Source of the DNA: Brevundimonas goettingensis
Lineage (GTDB): Bacteria; Pseudomonadota; Alphaproteobacteria; Caulobacterales; Caulobacteraceae
Direction of reading: 5' to 3'
DNA: 64,000 nt
NCBI RefSeq assembly: GCF_017487405.1
Contig: NZ_CP062222.1
Location: forward strand, 1,163,001-1,227,000
In this document: in pieces, positions 51,377 to 60,888 of the stretch
Position numbering within the stretch: position 1 is the stretch's first letter
How the letters are laid out: each line of letters begins with the position of its first letter
Notes under the pieces: model-generated
Database searches by the model: none
What the model was told of the DNA's origin: nothing
Seen by the model: the letters and a program-made list of their open reading frames with translations, nothing else
Position numbers and translations under genes: made by a program

Positions 51377-52174
51377 TCAGCCGCCTTGTGCCGCGAAGGT
51401 CAGGCTGTGGCTGTAGCTGCGGAAGCGGACGCCGGAGTCTGCGGGGGCCTCGGCGCGGTAGCGGACCAGGGTCATGTATGCGCCGGGGTCACCGACGCGG
51501 ACCGTGACCTTGCCCTCGGCGTCGCTGGTCAGCTCGGCCTCGACCTTCTTGCCGTCGTAGAGGCCGGCCTCGCGATAGACGACCAGCGGCGTGTTCGCCA
51601 GCGGCTTGCCGTCGAACAGGATGCGCAGCGGCACGTCCTCGCCGGCGACGATGTCGCCCGGCTGGACGTCCGGCACGACCTCGAGCCCGTGACCCGAGGG
51701 CGCAATGGCGGCGGCCTTGGGCTGGCCCTTCGTCACATAGACGTCGGCGGTGGTGATGCTCTGGACCGGCACGATCTCGGCGCCGGCGGGGGCGGGGCCG
51801 TCCTCCTCGCCGACCATCTTCCAGCTGCCGTCGGCGGCCTTGTACATCTGGCCCATACGGCCGGTGCGCGGGCCGGAGGAGATGCGGTAGGTGCCGTCCA
51901 CGGGCGTCGCGGCCTCGAACACGGCCAGATCGCGCAGATAGGTAACGGCGGTGATCGGGGTGTCGCCATTCGGCCCGACGACGTGCCAGGCGTCGGACCG
52001 CATCACCACCTCGGCGGCGAAGACATCCTCGGTGAAACTGGCCTCGACGGTCACGTGATCGCGCCCGGTGGCGTCCATGACATTCGGCCGGACATAGGGG
52101 ACGTGGGCGAAGGCCTGACCGGCGGTGAGGGCGATGAGGAAGCTGGTGAGGGCGGCGTTGCGCAGGGTCCGCAT
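51377..52174 (-). CDS. Secreted DUF4198 domain protein
   Basis: A 265-residue periplasmic protein with a signal peptide ending AGQAFA-HVPYVRP. DUF4198 proteins share an Ig-like beta fold and a histidine at the mature N-terminus (AHVPYV here), and are often found with metal uptake systems. The central and C-terminal segments PGDIVAGEDVPLRILFDGKPLANTPLVVYREAG and GKVTVRVGDPGAYMTLVRYRA fit this fold. No transporter is encoded nearby, so a metal link is only inferred. The start is the ATG at 52174. Confidence 0.83.
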   Translation of the reverse strand: MRTLRNAALTSFLIALTAGQAFAHVPYVRPNVMDATGRDHVTVEASFTEDVFAAEVVMRSDAWHVVGPNGDTPITAVTYLRDLAVFEAATPVDGTYRISSGPRTGRMGQMYKAADGSWKMVGEEDGPAPAGAEIVPVQSITTADVYVTKGQPKAAAIAPSGHGLEVVPDVQPGDIVAGEDVPLRILFDGKPLANTPLVVYREAGLYDGKKVEAELTSDAEGKVTVRVGDPGAYMTLVRYRAEAPADSGVRFRSYSHSLTFAAQGG

Positions 52175-52236
52175 GGGGTGTCTCCGGTTCGGAAACGGCA
52201 TTGCCTTAGATGCGAACGATTTGCAATGACGAAGCT

Positions 52237-52497
52237 CTAGCGCCCGCCGGTCTTCTGCTCCAGGCCGTAGATCTGGTCGGCGACGTCCTCGGCCTTCGCC
52301 GTGAATACCGCCTGGGCGTCACGGAGACCGCGGTTGTAGAAGAAGGCGCCGACCTCGCGGCCGAAGAAGGCGATCAGCATCTCGGCGGGCAGGGCGCCCA
52401 GTTCCTGATCAAGCTCGGTCTCGAAATACGCCTGCACCCGCCGAACCATGTCTCGCATCTCTTCCTTAGAGAATTCTATGGGTTCGGCGGGTTTCAT
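52237..52497 (-). CDS. DUF2164 family small protein
   Basis: An 86-residue cytoplasmic protein. FSKEEMRDMVRRVQAYFETELDQELGALPAEMLIAFFGREVGAFFYNRGLRDAQAV contains the DUF2164 pattern (a helix with ELDxELGxLxAExLLxFFxxxIGxxFYNxGLxDA). The function is unknown. The ATG at 52497 begins MKPAEPIEFSKEE; the upstream in-frame extension runs into a repeat element and is not used. Confidence 0.85.
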   Translation of the reverse strand: MKPAEPIEFSKEEMRDMVRRVQAYFETELDQELGALPAEMLIAFFGREVGAFFYNRGLRDAQAVFTAKAEDVADQIYGLEQKTGGR

Positions 52498-52532
52498 GAT
52501 CTGATGCTTTCGGTGTTCATCGGCGAAGTCGT

Positions 52533-52599
52533 GTCGCCCCCTCCGTCGCGTCGCCAAGCGGCGACGCGCCACCTCCCCATGCTGCGCACGGGGAGGAGA
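52533..52599 (-). repeat. Palindromic intergenic repeat (CCTCCCC family), copy 1
   Basis: A 67-bp element with GTCGCCCCCTCCGTC (52533-52547), an inner CG-rich palindrome, CCACCTCCCCAT (52569-52580) and CGGGGAGGAGA (52589-52599). The same ordered blocks occur at 62046-62112 (opposite orientation) and 62153-62226, so it is a dispersed repeat. It lies between the ABC-F and DUF2164 genes. Confidence 0.75.
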
Positions 52600-54498
52600 T
52601 CAGGAGACTTCAGCCAGGGCTTCCTCGGCGGCGACCCAGGCGGCTTCGGCGGCGTCGAGATCGGACTGGGTCTTCGCCCGCGCGCGGGACAGGCCTTCCA
52701 GAGCCTTGGGATTGTTGACCGAGGCATTGGCCATGTCGTCGTCGATGCGGGCGATCTCGGCGGTCAGCTGGCTCATCCGCTCCTCGGCCTTCTTCACAGC
52801 GTGGCGCAGGGTCGAGGGTGAAGGGCCTGATTTCTTGTTATTTCCCTTGTTTCCGCCGGCATTGACCTGCGGCGCCGCAGCGGCGGCGGCCGCCTCTTCC
52901 TTCTTGATCTGGCTGGGCTTGGCGATCGCCGCCCTGGCGCGGTCAAGGACGAATTTGGCATAGTCGTCCATGTCGCCCTCGAAGGGCTTCACCGTGCCGT
53001 CGGCGGCCAGCCACAGCCGGTCGGCGACCATCTCCATCAGCGAGCGGTCGTGGGTGATCAGGATGACGGCGCCGTTGTAGTCATTGAGCGCGTCCAGGAG
53101 GGCGCGACGGCTGTCGATGTCCAGGTGGTTGGTCGGTTCGTCGAGGATCAGGACGTGGGGCGCGTCCATGGCGACCATGTTGAGCAGCAGGCGTGCGCGC
53201 TCACCGCCGGACAGGCTGTCGACGGTGGTTTCCTGCTTCTCGAACCCGAGGCCGAACTGGGCGAGGCGCGAACGGCGGCTCGATTCCGAGGCATCCGGCA
53301 TGGCCCGGCGGATGATTTCGAGCGGGGTGTCGGTCGGGTCCATGGCCTCGATCTGGTGCTGGTGGAACCAACCGACCTTCATCTTGCGGTCGCGGTGCAG
53401 TTCGCCCTCCGACACGTTCAGGGCGCCCGCGATCATCTTGGCGAAGGTCGACTTGCCGGCGCCGTTGACGCCCAGCAGGCCGATGCGGTCGTCCAGATCC
53501 ATGCGCAGGTTGAGGTTCTTCAGGATCGACTTGCCGGCCTCATAGCCGACGTTGGCGCGCTCCAGCCGGATCAGCGGCGGGGCCAGCGGACGCGGCGGCG
53601 AGGGCAGGGTGAAGGGGGCGACCCGCTCCTCGATGGTGGTGGCCACCGGCTGCATCTTCTCCAGCCGCTTCATACGCGACTGGGCCTGGGCGGCTTTCGA
53701 CGCCTTGGCCTTGAAGCGGTCGACGAAGGCCTGGAGGTGAGCGCGCTCGGCGTCCTGCTTGGCCTTGGCCGAGAGCTGCAGACGGGCCTTCTCGGCGCGG
53801 GCCTTTTCGAACTGGTCGTAGTTGCCCGTGTAGAGGGTCAGATTGTGGTTCGCGAGGTGCAGGATGTGGGTGCAGACCTCGTTCAGCATCTCGCGGTCGT
53901 GGGAGATGATCAGGGCGGTGTGCGGATACTTCTTCAGCCGCGCCTCGAGCCACAGGGCGCCTTCGAGGTCGAGGTAGTTGGTCGGTTCGTCGAGCAGCAG
54001 CATGTCCGGCTCGGCGAACAGGGCGGCGGCCAGGGCGACGCGCATGCGCCAGCCGCCCGAGAATTCGGACATCGGCCGCTGCTGGTTTTCCTGATCGAAG
54101 CCGAGGCCGACGAGGATTTCGGCGGCGCGGGCCGGGGCGGCGTCGGCGTCGATCTCGATCAGCCGGGCCCAGATCTCGCCCATCTCCTCGGGCTCGGCGG
54201 TCTCCAGACGACCCAGCAGGGTGTGACGTTCGACGTCGGCCTCGAGGATGGTGTCGATGACGCTGACCGGGGTCGCAGGGTGCTCCTGATCGACCGAGCC
54301 GATCCGCGCGGTCCTGGGCAGGCTGATCTCGTCGCCGTTGCCGGCCAGTTCGCCGAGGATCAGCTTGAACAGGGTCGACTTGCCGATGCCGTTGCGGCCC
54401 ACGAGGCCGACCTTGGAGCCCGGCGGCAGGCTGACGGAGGCGTCGACGAGGAATTTGCGGCCCCAGGCGCTGAACGTCAGGTCGGTGATCTGGAGCAT
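52600..54498 (-). CDS. ABC-F family ATPase (YheS/Uup-like)
   Basis: A 632-residue soluble twin-ATPase without membrane segments, of the ABC-F group that acts on ribosomes. Domain 1 has Walker A GRNGIGKST (34-42), signature SEFSGGWRMRVALA and Walker B MLLLDEPTNYLDLE. The linker (about 240-310) is the P-site interaction helix region. Domain 2 has GVNGAGKST, DSLSGGERARLLL and VLILDEPTNHLDID. A basic/Ala-rich region and a C-terminal coiled coil (about 540-630) follow. The ATG at 54498 is the real start. It is divergent from ndk with 149 bp between. Confidence 0.92.
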   Translation of the reverse strand: MLQITDLTFSAWGRKFLVDASVSLPPGSKVGLVGRNGIGKSTLFKLILGELAGNGDEISLPRTARIGSVDQEHPATPVSVIDTILEADVERHTLLGRLETAEPEEMGEIWARLIEIDADAAPARAAEILVGLGFDQENQQRPMSEFSGGWRMRVALAAALFAEPDMLLLDEPTNYLDLEGALWLEARLKKYPHTALIISHDREMLNEVCTHILHLANHNLTLYTGNYDQFEKARAEKARLQLSAKAKQDAERAHLQAFVDRFKAKASKAAQAQSRMKRLEKMQPVATTIEERVAPFTLPSPPRPLAPPLIRLERANVGYEAGKSILKNLNLRMDLDDRIGLLGVNGAGKSTFAKMIAGALNVSEGELHRDRKMKVGWFHQHQIEAMDPTDTPLEIIRRAMPDASESSRRSRLAQFGLGFEKQETTVDSLSGGERARLLLNMVAMDAPHVLILDEPTNHLDIDSRRALLDALNDYNGAVILITHDRSLMEMVADRLWLAADGTVKPFEGDMDDYAKFVLDRARAAIAKPSQIKKEEAAAAAAAPQVNAGGNKGNNKKSGPSPSTLRHAVKKAEERMSQLTAEIARIDDDMANASVNNPKALEGLSRARAKTQSDLDAAEAAWVAAEEALAEVS

Positions 54499-54647
54499 GG
54501 TTCGGACGGACTTGAGCTGGGCATCCCCGGACACACGCGAACGGCCCTTTTCGGGGAGGGGGCCGGAAGCGGCAGGGACGCCTTGGAAATGACTGAGGGC
54601 GCGTCTATAAGCCCGCGACCCGAAACTCCCAAACAAGAAGTCTCACC

Positions 54648-55067
54648 ATGACCGAACGCACCTTCTCGATCATCAAGCCCGACGCGACCCGCCGCAACCT
54701 GACCGGCGCCGTCAACGCCGTGATCGAAGGCGCCGGCCTGCGCATCGTCGCGCAACGCCGCATCAAGCTGACCGAGGCCCAGGCCAAGAAATTCTACGAA
54801 GTCCACGCCGAACGCCCGTTCTACGGCGAGCTGGTGTCGCAAATGACCGCCGAGCCGGTCGTCGTTCAGGTGCTGGAAGGCCCGAACGCCGTCGCCGCCT
54901 ACCGTGAAGTCATGGGCGCGACCAACCCGGAACAGGCCGCCGAAGGCACCATCCGCAAGCAATTCGCCCTGTCGATCGGCGAGAACTCGGTCCACGGTTC
55001 GGACTCGCTGGAAAACGCCGGCATCGAAATCGCCCAGTTCTTCACCGACGACCAGATCGTCGGCTAA
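54648..55067 (+). CDS. ndk: Nucleoside diphosphate kinase
   Basis: A 139-residue enzyme that phosphorylates NDPs from ATP through a phosphohistidine. [19 protein letters not shown], the Kpn-loop region, [20 protein letters not shown] and the catalytic NSVHGSD with H116 are canonical. Codon use is that of a highly expressed gene. A hairpin terminator follows at 55134. Confidence 0.97.
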   Translation: MTERTFSIIKPDATRRNLTGAVNAVIEGAGLRIVAQRRIKLTEAQAKKFYEVHAERPFYGELVSQMTAEPVVVQVLEGPNAVAAYREVMGATNPEQAAEGTIRKQFALSIGENSVHGSDSLENAGIEIAQFFTDDQIVG

Positions 55068-55133
55068 ATCAGGATCTTACGTCGCTCATGCAGTGAGCCG
55101 CCGCGCGGCGAACGATAGCGACACCTGACATTG

Positions 55134-55169
55134 CGACCCTCGTCCGGGGAACCGGGCGGGGGTCGTTTC
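55134..55169 (+). terminator. Terminator-like hairpin after ndk
   Basis: CGACCC (55134-55139) pairs with GGGTCG (55160-55165), with CCGG/CCGG and further partial pairs inside, followed by TTTCGTTTG. It probably ends the ndk transcript just upstream of the small lipoprotein gene. Confidence 0.6.
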
Positions 55170-55217
55170 GTTTGTTCTCCACACGTCGTTCCCCCGAGAC
55201 GTTCAGGAGATTTAACA

Positions 55218-55427
55218 ATGAAGACCCTTCTCAAACTCACCCCCGTCGTCGCTGTCGTCGGCCTGCTGGCCGCCTGTGGTTCGACCATGGAACAACGCGC
55301 CGCCACGGGCGCCCTGGGCGGCGCCGTCGCCGGTCAGGTTCTGGGCGGCAACACCACCGCCACCGTGGGTGGCGCCGTCGCCGGCGCGGCCGTGGGCGCG
55401 GCCACCACGCCCCGTCGCCCCAACTAA
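55218..55427 (+). CDS. Small glycine-zipper lipoprotein
   Basis: A 69-residue lipoprotein. The signal peptide ends at lipobox LAAC (cysteine about residue 20), followed by a glycine-zipper domain (GALGGAVAGQVLGG, then VGGAVAGAAVGAATT). Such YMGG-like proteins insert in the outer membrane or oligomerise. The ATG at 55218 follows AGGAG. It has its own terminator. The function is unknown. Confidence 0.85.
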   Translation: MKTLLKLTPVVAVVGLLAACGSTMEQRAATGALGGAVAGQVLGGNTTATVGGAVAGAAVGAATTPRRPN

Positions 55428-55445
55428 ATCAGGCGTACGCATGGA

Positions 55446-55480
55446 AGCGGCCCCGGGAAGGATCCCGGGGCCGCTTTTTT
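55446..55480 (+). terminator. Intrinsic terminator of the glycine-zipper lipoprotein gene
   Basis: A perfect 13-bp stem (55446-55458, 55463-55475) with an AGGA loop and a run of six T. It also faces the end of the convergent M13 gene. Confidence 0.95.
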
Positions 55481-55513
55481 GTTGGGCTATCGGCCGGTAG
55501 GCCTGTTTGAGCC

Positions 55514-57556
55514 TTACCAGATCACCGCCCGGTCGGCCGGGGCGATGTACTTCTCGTCGCCGGGCTTGACCCCGAAGGCGTCATACCAAGCCTGGATGTT
55601 GCGGATCGGCACGGTGGCGCGGACTTCGGCGGGCGAGTGGGGGTCGGTCGCCAGTTGCTGCTGCAGGGCGGCCTCGCGGGCCTTCTCGCGCCAGACCTGG
55701 GCCCAGCCGAGGAACAGGCGCTGGTCGCCGGTCAAGCCGTTGATCACCGGTGCGGGCTTGCCGTTCAGCGACAGGTGATAGGCGTCGAGCGCCATCAGCA
55801 GGCCGCCGAAATCGGCGATGTTTTCACCCATGGTCAGGTCGCCGTTCACATGCATGCCCGGGAGGGGGAAGGTGGCGTCGTATTCGGCGCCGAAAATCCT
55901 GGCCTGGGCCTCGAACTTGGCGGCGTCCTCGGCGGTCCACCAGTCCCGCAGCACGCCGTCGCCATCGACCTTGCGGCCCTGGTCGTCGAAGCCGTGGGTG
56001 ATCTCATGGCCGATGACCGCGCCGATGCCGCCGTAGTTGACGGCCATGTCGGCGTTCGGATCGAAGAAGGGCGCTTGGAGGATGGCGGCCGGGAAGACGA
56101 TCTCGTTGCGCGGCGGGTTGTAGTAGGCGTTCAGGGTCTGAGGCGTCATGCCCCATTCCCTGGGGTTCACCGGCTTGGTCGTGTTGGACAGCTGGAAGGC
56201 CCATTCGAAGGCGGCGGCGCGCTCGGTGTTGCCGAACAGGTCGTCCTTGCGGATTTCCAGCCCGTCATAGCTGCGCCATTCGTCGGGATAGCCGACCTTC
56301 ACCCCGAAGTGGGCGATCTTGTAGAGCGCCTGCTCCTTGGTTTCGGGGCTCATCCAGTCCAGTCGCTTGAGACGCTCGGTCATGGCGGCCAGCAGGTTCT
56401 GGACCAGGGCCTCCATCGCCGTCTTGGACGAGGCGGGGAAATGCAGGCGGACGTATTCCTTGCCGAGCGCCTCGCCGAGCGAGCCGTTGACGGTGCGGAC
56501 TGCGCGGTTCCAGCGCGGACGGTTCTGGGCCACGCCGTTCAGGACCGTGCCGTGGAAGGCGAAGCTGGCGTCGACGAAGTCCTGCGACAGCACGCCCGCG
56601 GCCTGATCGGTGAAGTGGAAGGCGGCATAGGCCTTGAGGGTGTCGAGGTCGGTCGCGCCGAAGATGGCGGCGATTTCGGGCAGGGCCGTCTTCTCATTGA
56701 CCACGGTGTGGGCTGCGGCCGGCAGGTTCGCCGCCTCCGCCCAGGCCGCCCAGTCGAAGCCGGGCGCATAGGCGGCGACTTCGGACAGGGTCATGGGGTT
56801 GTAGATCTTGTCCATCTGACGGGACTCGACCTTGGTCCAGGACTTCTCGGCGACCTTGGTCTCGAAGGCGACGATGTTCGCGGCGGCTTGCTCGGGGTTG
56901 GCCCAGCCGATCTTGCCCAGCATCTGGGCGACATAGGCCTGATAGGCGGTCTTCTTCTCGGCGAAGGAGGCTTCCAGATAATAGTCGCGGTCAGGCAGGC
57001 CGAGGCCGTCCTGGGCGATATAGGCGCTGTTGGTGTTCGGGTCCTTCAGGTCCTCGAAAACCTGAAGGGCGAACAGGCTCTTGCCCGCGCCGCCGAAGCT
57101 CTTGCCCATGATGCGGGCGATGTCGGTGCGGTCGTGGGCGGCGCGGATGACAGCCAGGCCGGCGTCCAGCGGTTTGGCGCCGAGGGCGTTGACGCGGGCC
57201 TCGTCCATATAGCTGGCGTAGAAGTCGCCGATGCGCTGGGCTTCAGGCGAGCTCTCGGGATGGGCGGCGCTGTTCTCGATGATCGCCTTCAGCTGTTCCT
57301 GGCTTTGATCATAGATCACGTCCCAGGGGCTCCACGACGGACGGTCGGCCGGGATGGTGGTGGCGTCGAGCCAGCCGCCCGAGGCGTAGCGGTTGAAGTC
57401 GTTCCCGGGCTTGACCGAGGTGTCCATCGTCGCCGGATCGAAGCCCCAGGTCCCGATGACGGCGTGGCCGGCCGTCGGGGCCGTCTGGGCGAAGGCGGGC
57501 GCGGACAGGGTCAGGGCGAGGGCCGCCGTGGCCAGGAGTGAAGCGTGTCGTTTCAT
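55514..57556 (-). CDS. Secreted M13 family (neprilysin-like) metallopeptidase
   Basis: A 680-residue periplasmic zinc endopeptidase. The signal peptide is about residues 1-23 (LLATAALALTLSAPAFA). The N-terminal M13 domain (about 45-430) contains KPGNDFNRYASGGWLDATTIPADR. The catalytic region has VIGHEITHGFDDQGRKVDGDG (H517, E518, H521) and the third ligand glutamate in MGENIADFGGLLMALDAY. ERAREAALQQQLATDPHSPAEVR-type sequence and the final ADRAVIW close it; members usually end in a Trp-rich CxVW, here without the Cys. The start is the ATG at 57556. Confidence 0.93.
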   Translation of the reverse strand: MKRHASLLATAALALTLSAPAFAQTAPTAGHAVIGTWGFDPATMDTSVKPGNDFNRYASGGWLDATTIPADRPSWSPWDVIYDQSQEQLKAIIENSAAHPESSPEAQRIGDFYASYMDEARVNALGAKPLDAGLAVIRAAHDRTDIARIMGKSFGGAGKSLFALQVFEDLKDPNTNSAYIAQDGLGLPDRDYYLEASFAEKKTAYQAYVAQMLGKIGWANPEQAAANIVAFETKVAEKSWTKVESRQMDKIYNPMTLSEVAAYAPGFDWAAWAEAANLPAAAHTVVNEKTALPEIAAIFGATDLDTLKAYAAFHFTDQAAGVLSQDFVDASFAFHGTVLNGVAQNRPRWNRAVRTVNGSLGEALGKEYVRLHFPASSKTAMEALVQNLLAAMTERLKRLDWMSPETKEQALYKIAHFGVKVGYPDEWRSYDGLEIRKDDLFGNTERAAAFEWAFQLSNTTKPVNPREWGMTPQTLNAYYNPPRNEIVFPAAILQAPFFDPNADMAVNYGGIGAVIGHEITHGFDDQGRKVDGDGVLRDWWTAEDAAKFEAQARIFGAEYDATFPLPGMHVNGDLTMGENIADFGGLLMALDAYHLSLNGKPAPVINGLTGDQRLFLGWAQVWREKAREAALQQQLATDPHSPAEVRATVPIRNIQAWYDAFGVKPGDEKYIAPADRAVIW

Positions 57557-57639
57557 GGGAGCCCCATTTGGAAATCTGGGGCGGAGACTGGTCCCGGCGA
57601 GACGTTTTGTCGCGGCGGAATCGCCAGCATTACAAAAAT

Positions 57640-58251
57640 CTAATGTCGCTCAGCCTGTTGCAGATCGCGGCAGAAGTCGGCGAGCACCCGCGGATAAAGC
57701 TGATGCTCCGCGACATGGACGCGTTCGGCGAGACTGTGGGGCGTGTCGCCCGCGACGATCGGCACCCGGGCCTGACCGAGGATGGGGCCCTCGTCGACGC
57801 CGTCGGTGACGATGTGCAGGGTGCAGCCCGCCTCTGCGTCGCCGGCCTCGATCGCCCGGGCGTGGGTGTCGAGCCCCGGATAGAGGGGCAGGAGCGACGG
57901 GTGGACGTTCAGCATCCGCCCCGCCCAGCGCGCCACCAGCCAGGGCGTCAGGATGCGCATATAGCCGGCCAGGGCCACGACCTTGACGCCCTCGGCCATG
58001 AGGACGGCGTTGACGACGCGTTCGTGGGCCTCGCGGTCCTTGCCGAAGTCGCGGTGATCGACGACGTCGGTCGAAATCCCCTTGGCCTGGGCGACATGGA
58101 GACCGCCCGCGTCCGGCTTGTTGGAGACGACCAGGGCGATCTCATAGGGGCAGTCTTCGGCGCGTGAGGCGTCGATCAGGGCCGCCATGTTCGACCCGGC
58201 GCCGGAGATCAGTATCCCGACCTTCACCCGGCCGTTCGGAGCGTCAGGCAT
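57640..58251 (-). CDS. purN: Phosphoribosylglycinamide formyltransferase
   Basis: A 203-residue PurN that transfers formyl from 10-formyltetrahydrofolate to GAR in purine synthesis. VGILISGAGSNMAALIDA is the nucleotide-binding N-terminus. The active-site residues are N115 and H117 in MLNVHPSLLPLYPGLDTH and D153 in VTDGVDEGPILGQ. Its start overlaps the stop of the upstream M28 peptidase gene by one base (ATGA, 58250-58253 region), so the two are coupled. purM, its usual direct neighbour, is 1.5 kb upstream, beyond the peptidase. Confidence 0.96.
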   Translation of the reverse strand: MPDAPNGRVKVGILISGAGSNMAALIDASRAEDCPYEIALVVSNKPDAGGLHVAQAKGISTDVVDHRDFGKDREAHERVVNAVLMAEGVKVVALAGYMRILTPWLVARWAGRMLNVHPSLLPLYPGLDTHARAIEAGDAEAGCTLHIVTDGVDEGPILGQARVPIVAGDTPHSLAERVHVAEHQLYPRVLADFCRDLQQAERH

Positions 58252-59642
58252 CAGGACGCAGGCGCCGCCGGGGGCGTTTCGGAGACGAAGGCGCCGGCCG
58301 GACCTGGGAAGACCACCGGGCTCTCATAGCCATCGGCCGAGACCGCCGAGACGCCGAAGAAATAATCGTCGATCGGGATGTCCTTGAGCACCAGTTCGCT
58401 CGCCGAACCAGCCCAGCGGCTGTTGGTCCATTGCGGGGCGGTGGTGGTGCGCCACCAGACACGATAGCCAGCCGCGCCCGGGACGGCGGTCCATTTGACC
58501 GTGGTGTCGGGCGAGACATTGCCGGAGATGGCGACGCCGGTCGGGACGGTCGGGGCCTTGGCCAGGGCGGCCATGGTCACGATGTTCAGCCGCGCCACCT
58601 GACCCAGATATGCGAAGTCGACGCCGTCGATGGTGTCGCCATAGACGATGCCGTTCTCGGTGCGCAGGTCCTGGTGCTGGTGGTTATAATTCTCCGCGCC
58701 CTCGGTGATGCGGACGGCGGGGAAGCCGGCCTTGAGCATCTCGACCTGATCGCCGCCACGTCCGAAGCGGTCGGTGCGATAGATCATCTCGACATCGAAA
58801 TTGGTCAGGTAGCGGTCGGCGATCGAGTCCACGAACCGGGCGAGGTTGCGCGAGGAGCTGTCCAGCTCGCCGCCGTTGTAGCGACGGGTGGCGGCCTGTT
58901 CCGGCGTCTCGACCGTCTTGGTGCCTTCGGAGAAGACACGGATCCGCGTGGTGTCGCGCACGCCGGACATCCCCTGGGAGTTGCCGACGATGTCGTTGTT
59001 CAGATTGGCCTCGACGGTCCAGCCCTGCGCCTTGGCGTAGTCGGCCAGGATCTTGCCGCCCAGCAGCCCCTGTTCCTCGCCGGACAGGACGGCATAGACG
59101 AGGGTCGCCTCGAACTTCTGCTTCGACAGGACCCGGGCGGCTTCCAGCACGGCGGCGACGCCCGAGGCGTCGTCATTGGCGCCGGGAGCGTCGGCGGTGA
59201 AGTTCATGACGTCGGTGACGCGGCTGTCGATATGGCCGGAGATGACGATGACGCGGTTCGGATCGCCGGTCCCGCGCTGGATGGCCAGGACGTCAACGAC
59301 CTCGGTGGGCGTCGGCACGCGGCGGCCGGTGACGGTGTCGGCGGGCAGGGCGATCTCGAGGCAGCCGCCGCAGTCGGCGCTCATCGCCCGGAACTGGCGC
59401 TCGGTCCAGCGGCGAGCCGCGCCGATGCCGCGCGTCTCGGAGACGGTGTCTGAAAGGGTGTGTCTCGTGCCGAAGCCGACCAGGCTGGTGATGTCGGCGC
59501 GCATCCGCTCGGGCTGGATCTGACCCGCGATCTCATGCAGCAGCGGCTGTTCGACCGCGACTGAGGTCTGGGCGTGGGATGTCGCGGGCAAGGCGGCCAG
59601 CAAGGCGGCGAGGGCGGGAGCGGTAAGAGAAGCAATTCGCAT
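58251..59642 (-). CDS. Secreted M28 family aminopeptidase with fibronectin type III domain
   Basis: A 463-residue exported zinc aminopeptidase. The signal peptide is MRIASLTAPALAALLAALPA and ends near ATSHAQ. The metal ligands are H137 (SGHIDSRV), D157 (GANDDASG), the catalytic glutamates 189-190 (LSGEEQGLLGG), D217 (NLNNDIVG) and a histidine in ENYNHQHQD. A C-terminal FNIII-like domain (about residues 370-455, TVPTGVAISGNVSPDTTVKW) is typical of some secreted M28 enzymes. ATG 59642 is chosen for spacing; ATG 59651 is possible. It separates purM from purN and is coupled to purN. Confidence 0.9.
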   Translation of the reverse strand: MRIASLTAPALAALLAALPATSHAQTSVAVEQPLLHEIAGQIQPERMRADITSLVGFGTRHTLSDTVSETRGIGAARRWTERQFRAMSADCGGCLEIALPADTVTGRRVPTPTEVVDVLAIQRGTGDPNRVIVISGHIDSRVTDVMNFTADAPGANDDASGVAAVLEAARVLSKQKFEATLVYAVLSGEEQGLLGGKILADYAKAQGWTVEANLNNDIVGNSQGMSGVRDTTRIRVFSEGTKTVETPEQAATRRYNGGELDSSSRNLARFVDSIADRYLTNFDVEMIYRTDRFGRGGDQVEMLKAGFPAVRITEGAENYNHQHQDLRTENGIVYGDTIDGVDFAYLGQVARLNIVTMAALAKAPTVPTGVAISGNVSPDTTVKWTAVPGAAGYRVWWRTTTAPQWTNSRWAGSASELVLKDIPIDDYFFGVSAVSADGYESPVVFPGPAGAFVSETPPAAPAS

Positions 59643-59659
59643 CAGCGCCATCCTTAGAT

Positions 59660-59770
59660 CCGTCATCCTCGGGCTTGTCCCGAGGACCCATGTGTCCACC
59701 GCGCGGCTCTCGCCGGAGCGGTCCGAGTCTGCCCAGCCATAGGTCCTCGGGACAAGCCCGAGGATGACGG
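59660..59770. repeat. 111-bp element with perfect 29-bp inverted ends
   Basis: Two perfect 29-bp inverted repeats (59660-59688 and 59742-59770, core GTCATCCTCGGGCTTGTCCC) flank 53 bp that also contain smaller complementary patches. The element fills the purM to M28-gene gap and has no open frame. Its ends resemble the half-repeat after rpoC, so it is probably a non-autonomous dispersed element or a REP pair. Confidence 0.85.
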
Positions 59771-59779
59771 GGTTTGTCT

Positions 59780-60811
<1,032 letters not shown>

Positions 60812-60888
60812 GGATCGGGGCCTGAATCAGTGCGGAAATGTGTTGCGGCTCTTGCCACAAAGGCGTCGCGCGGGGCTATAGCATCCGA

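Noticed and set aside
59660..59770. CRISPR-like repeat
   Set aside because: There are only two arms and they are inverted, not direct; there is no spacer array or cas gene.
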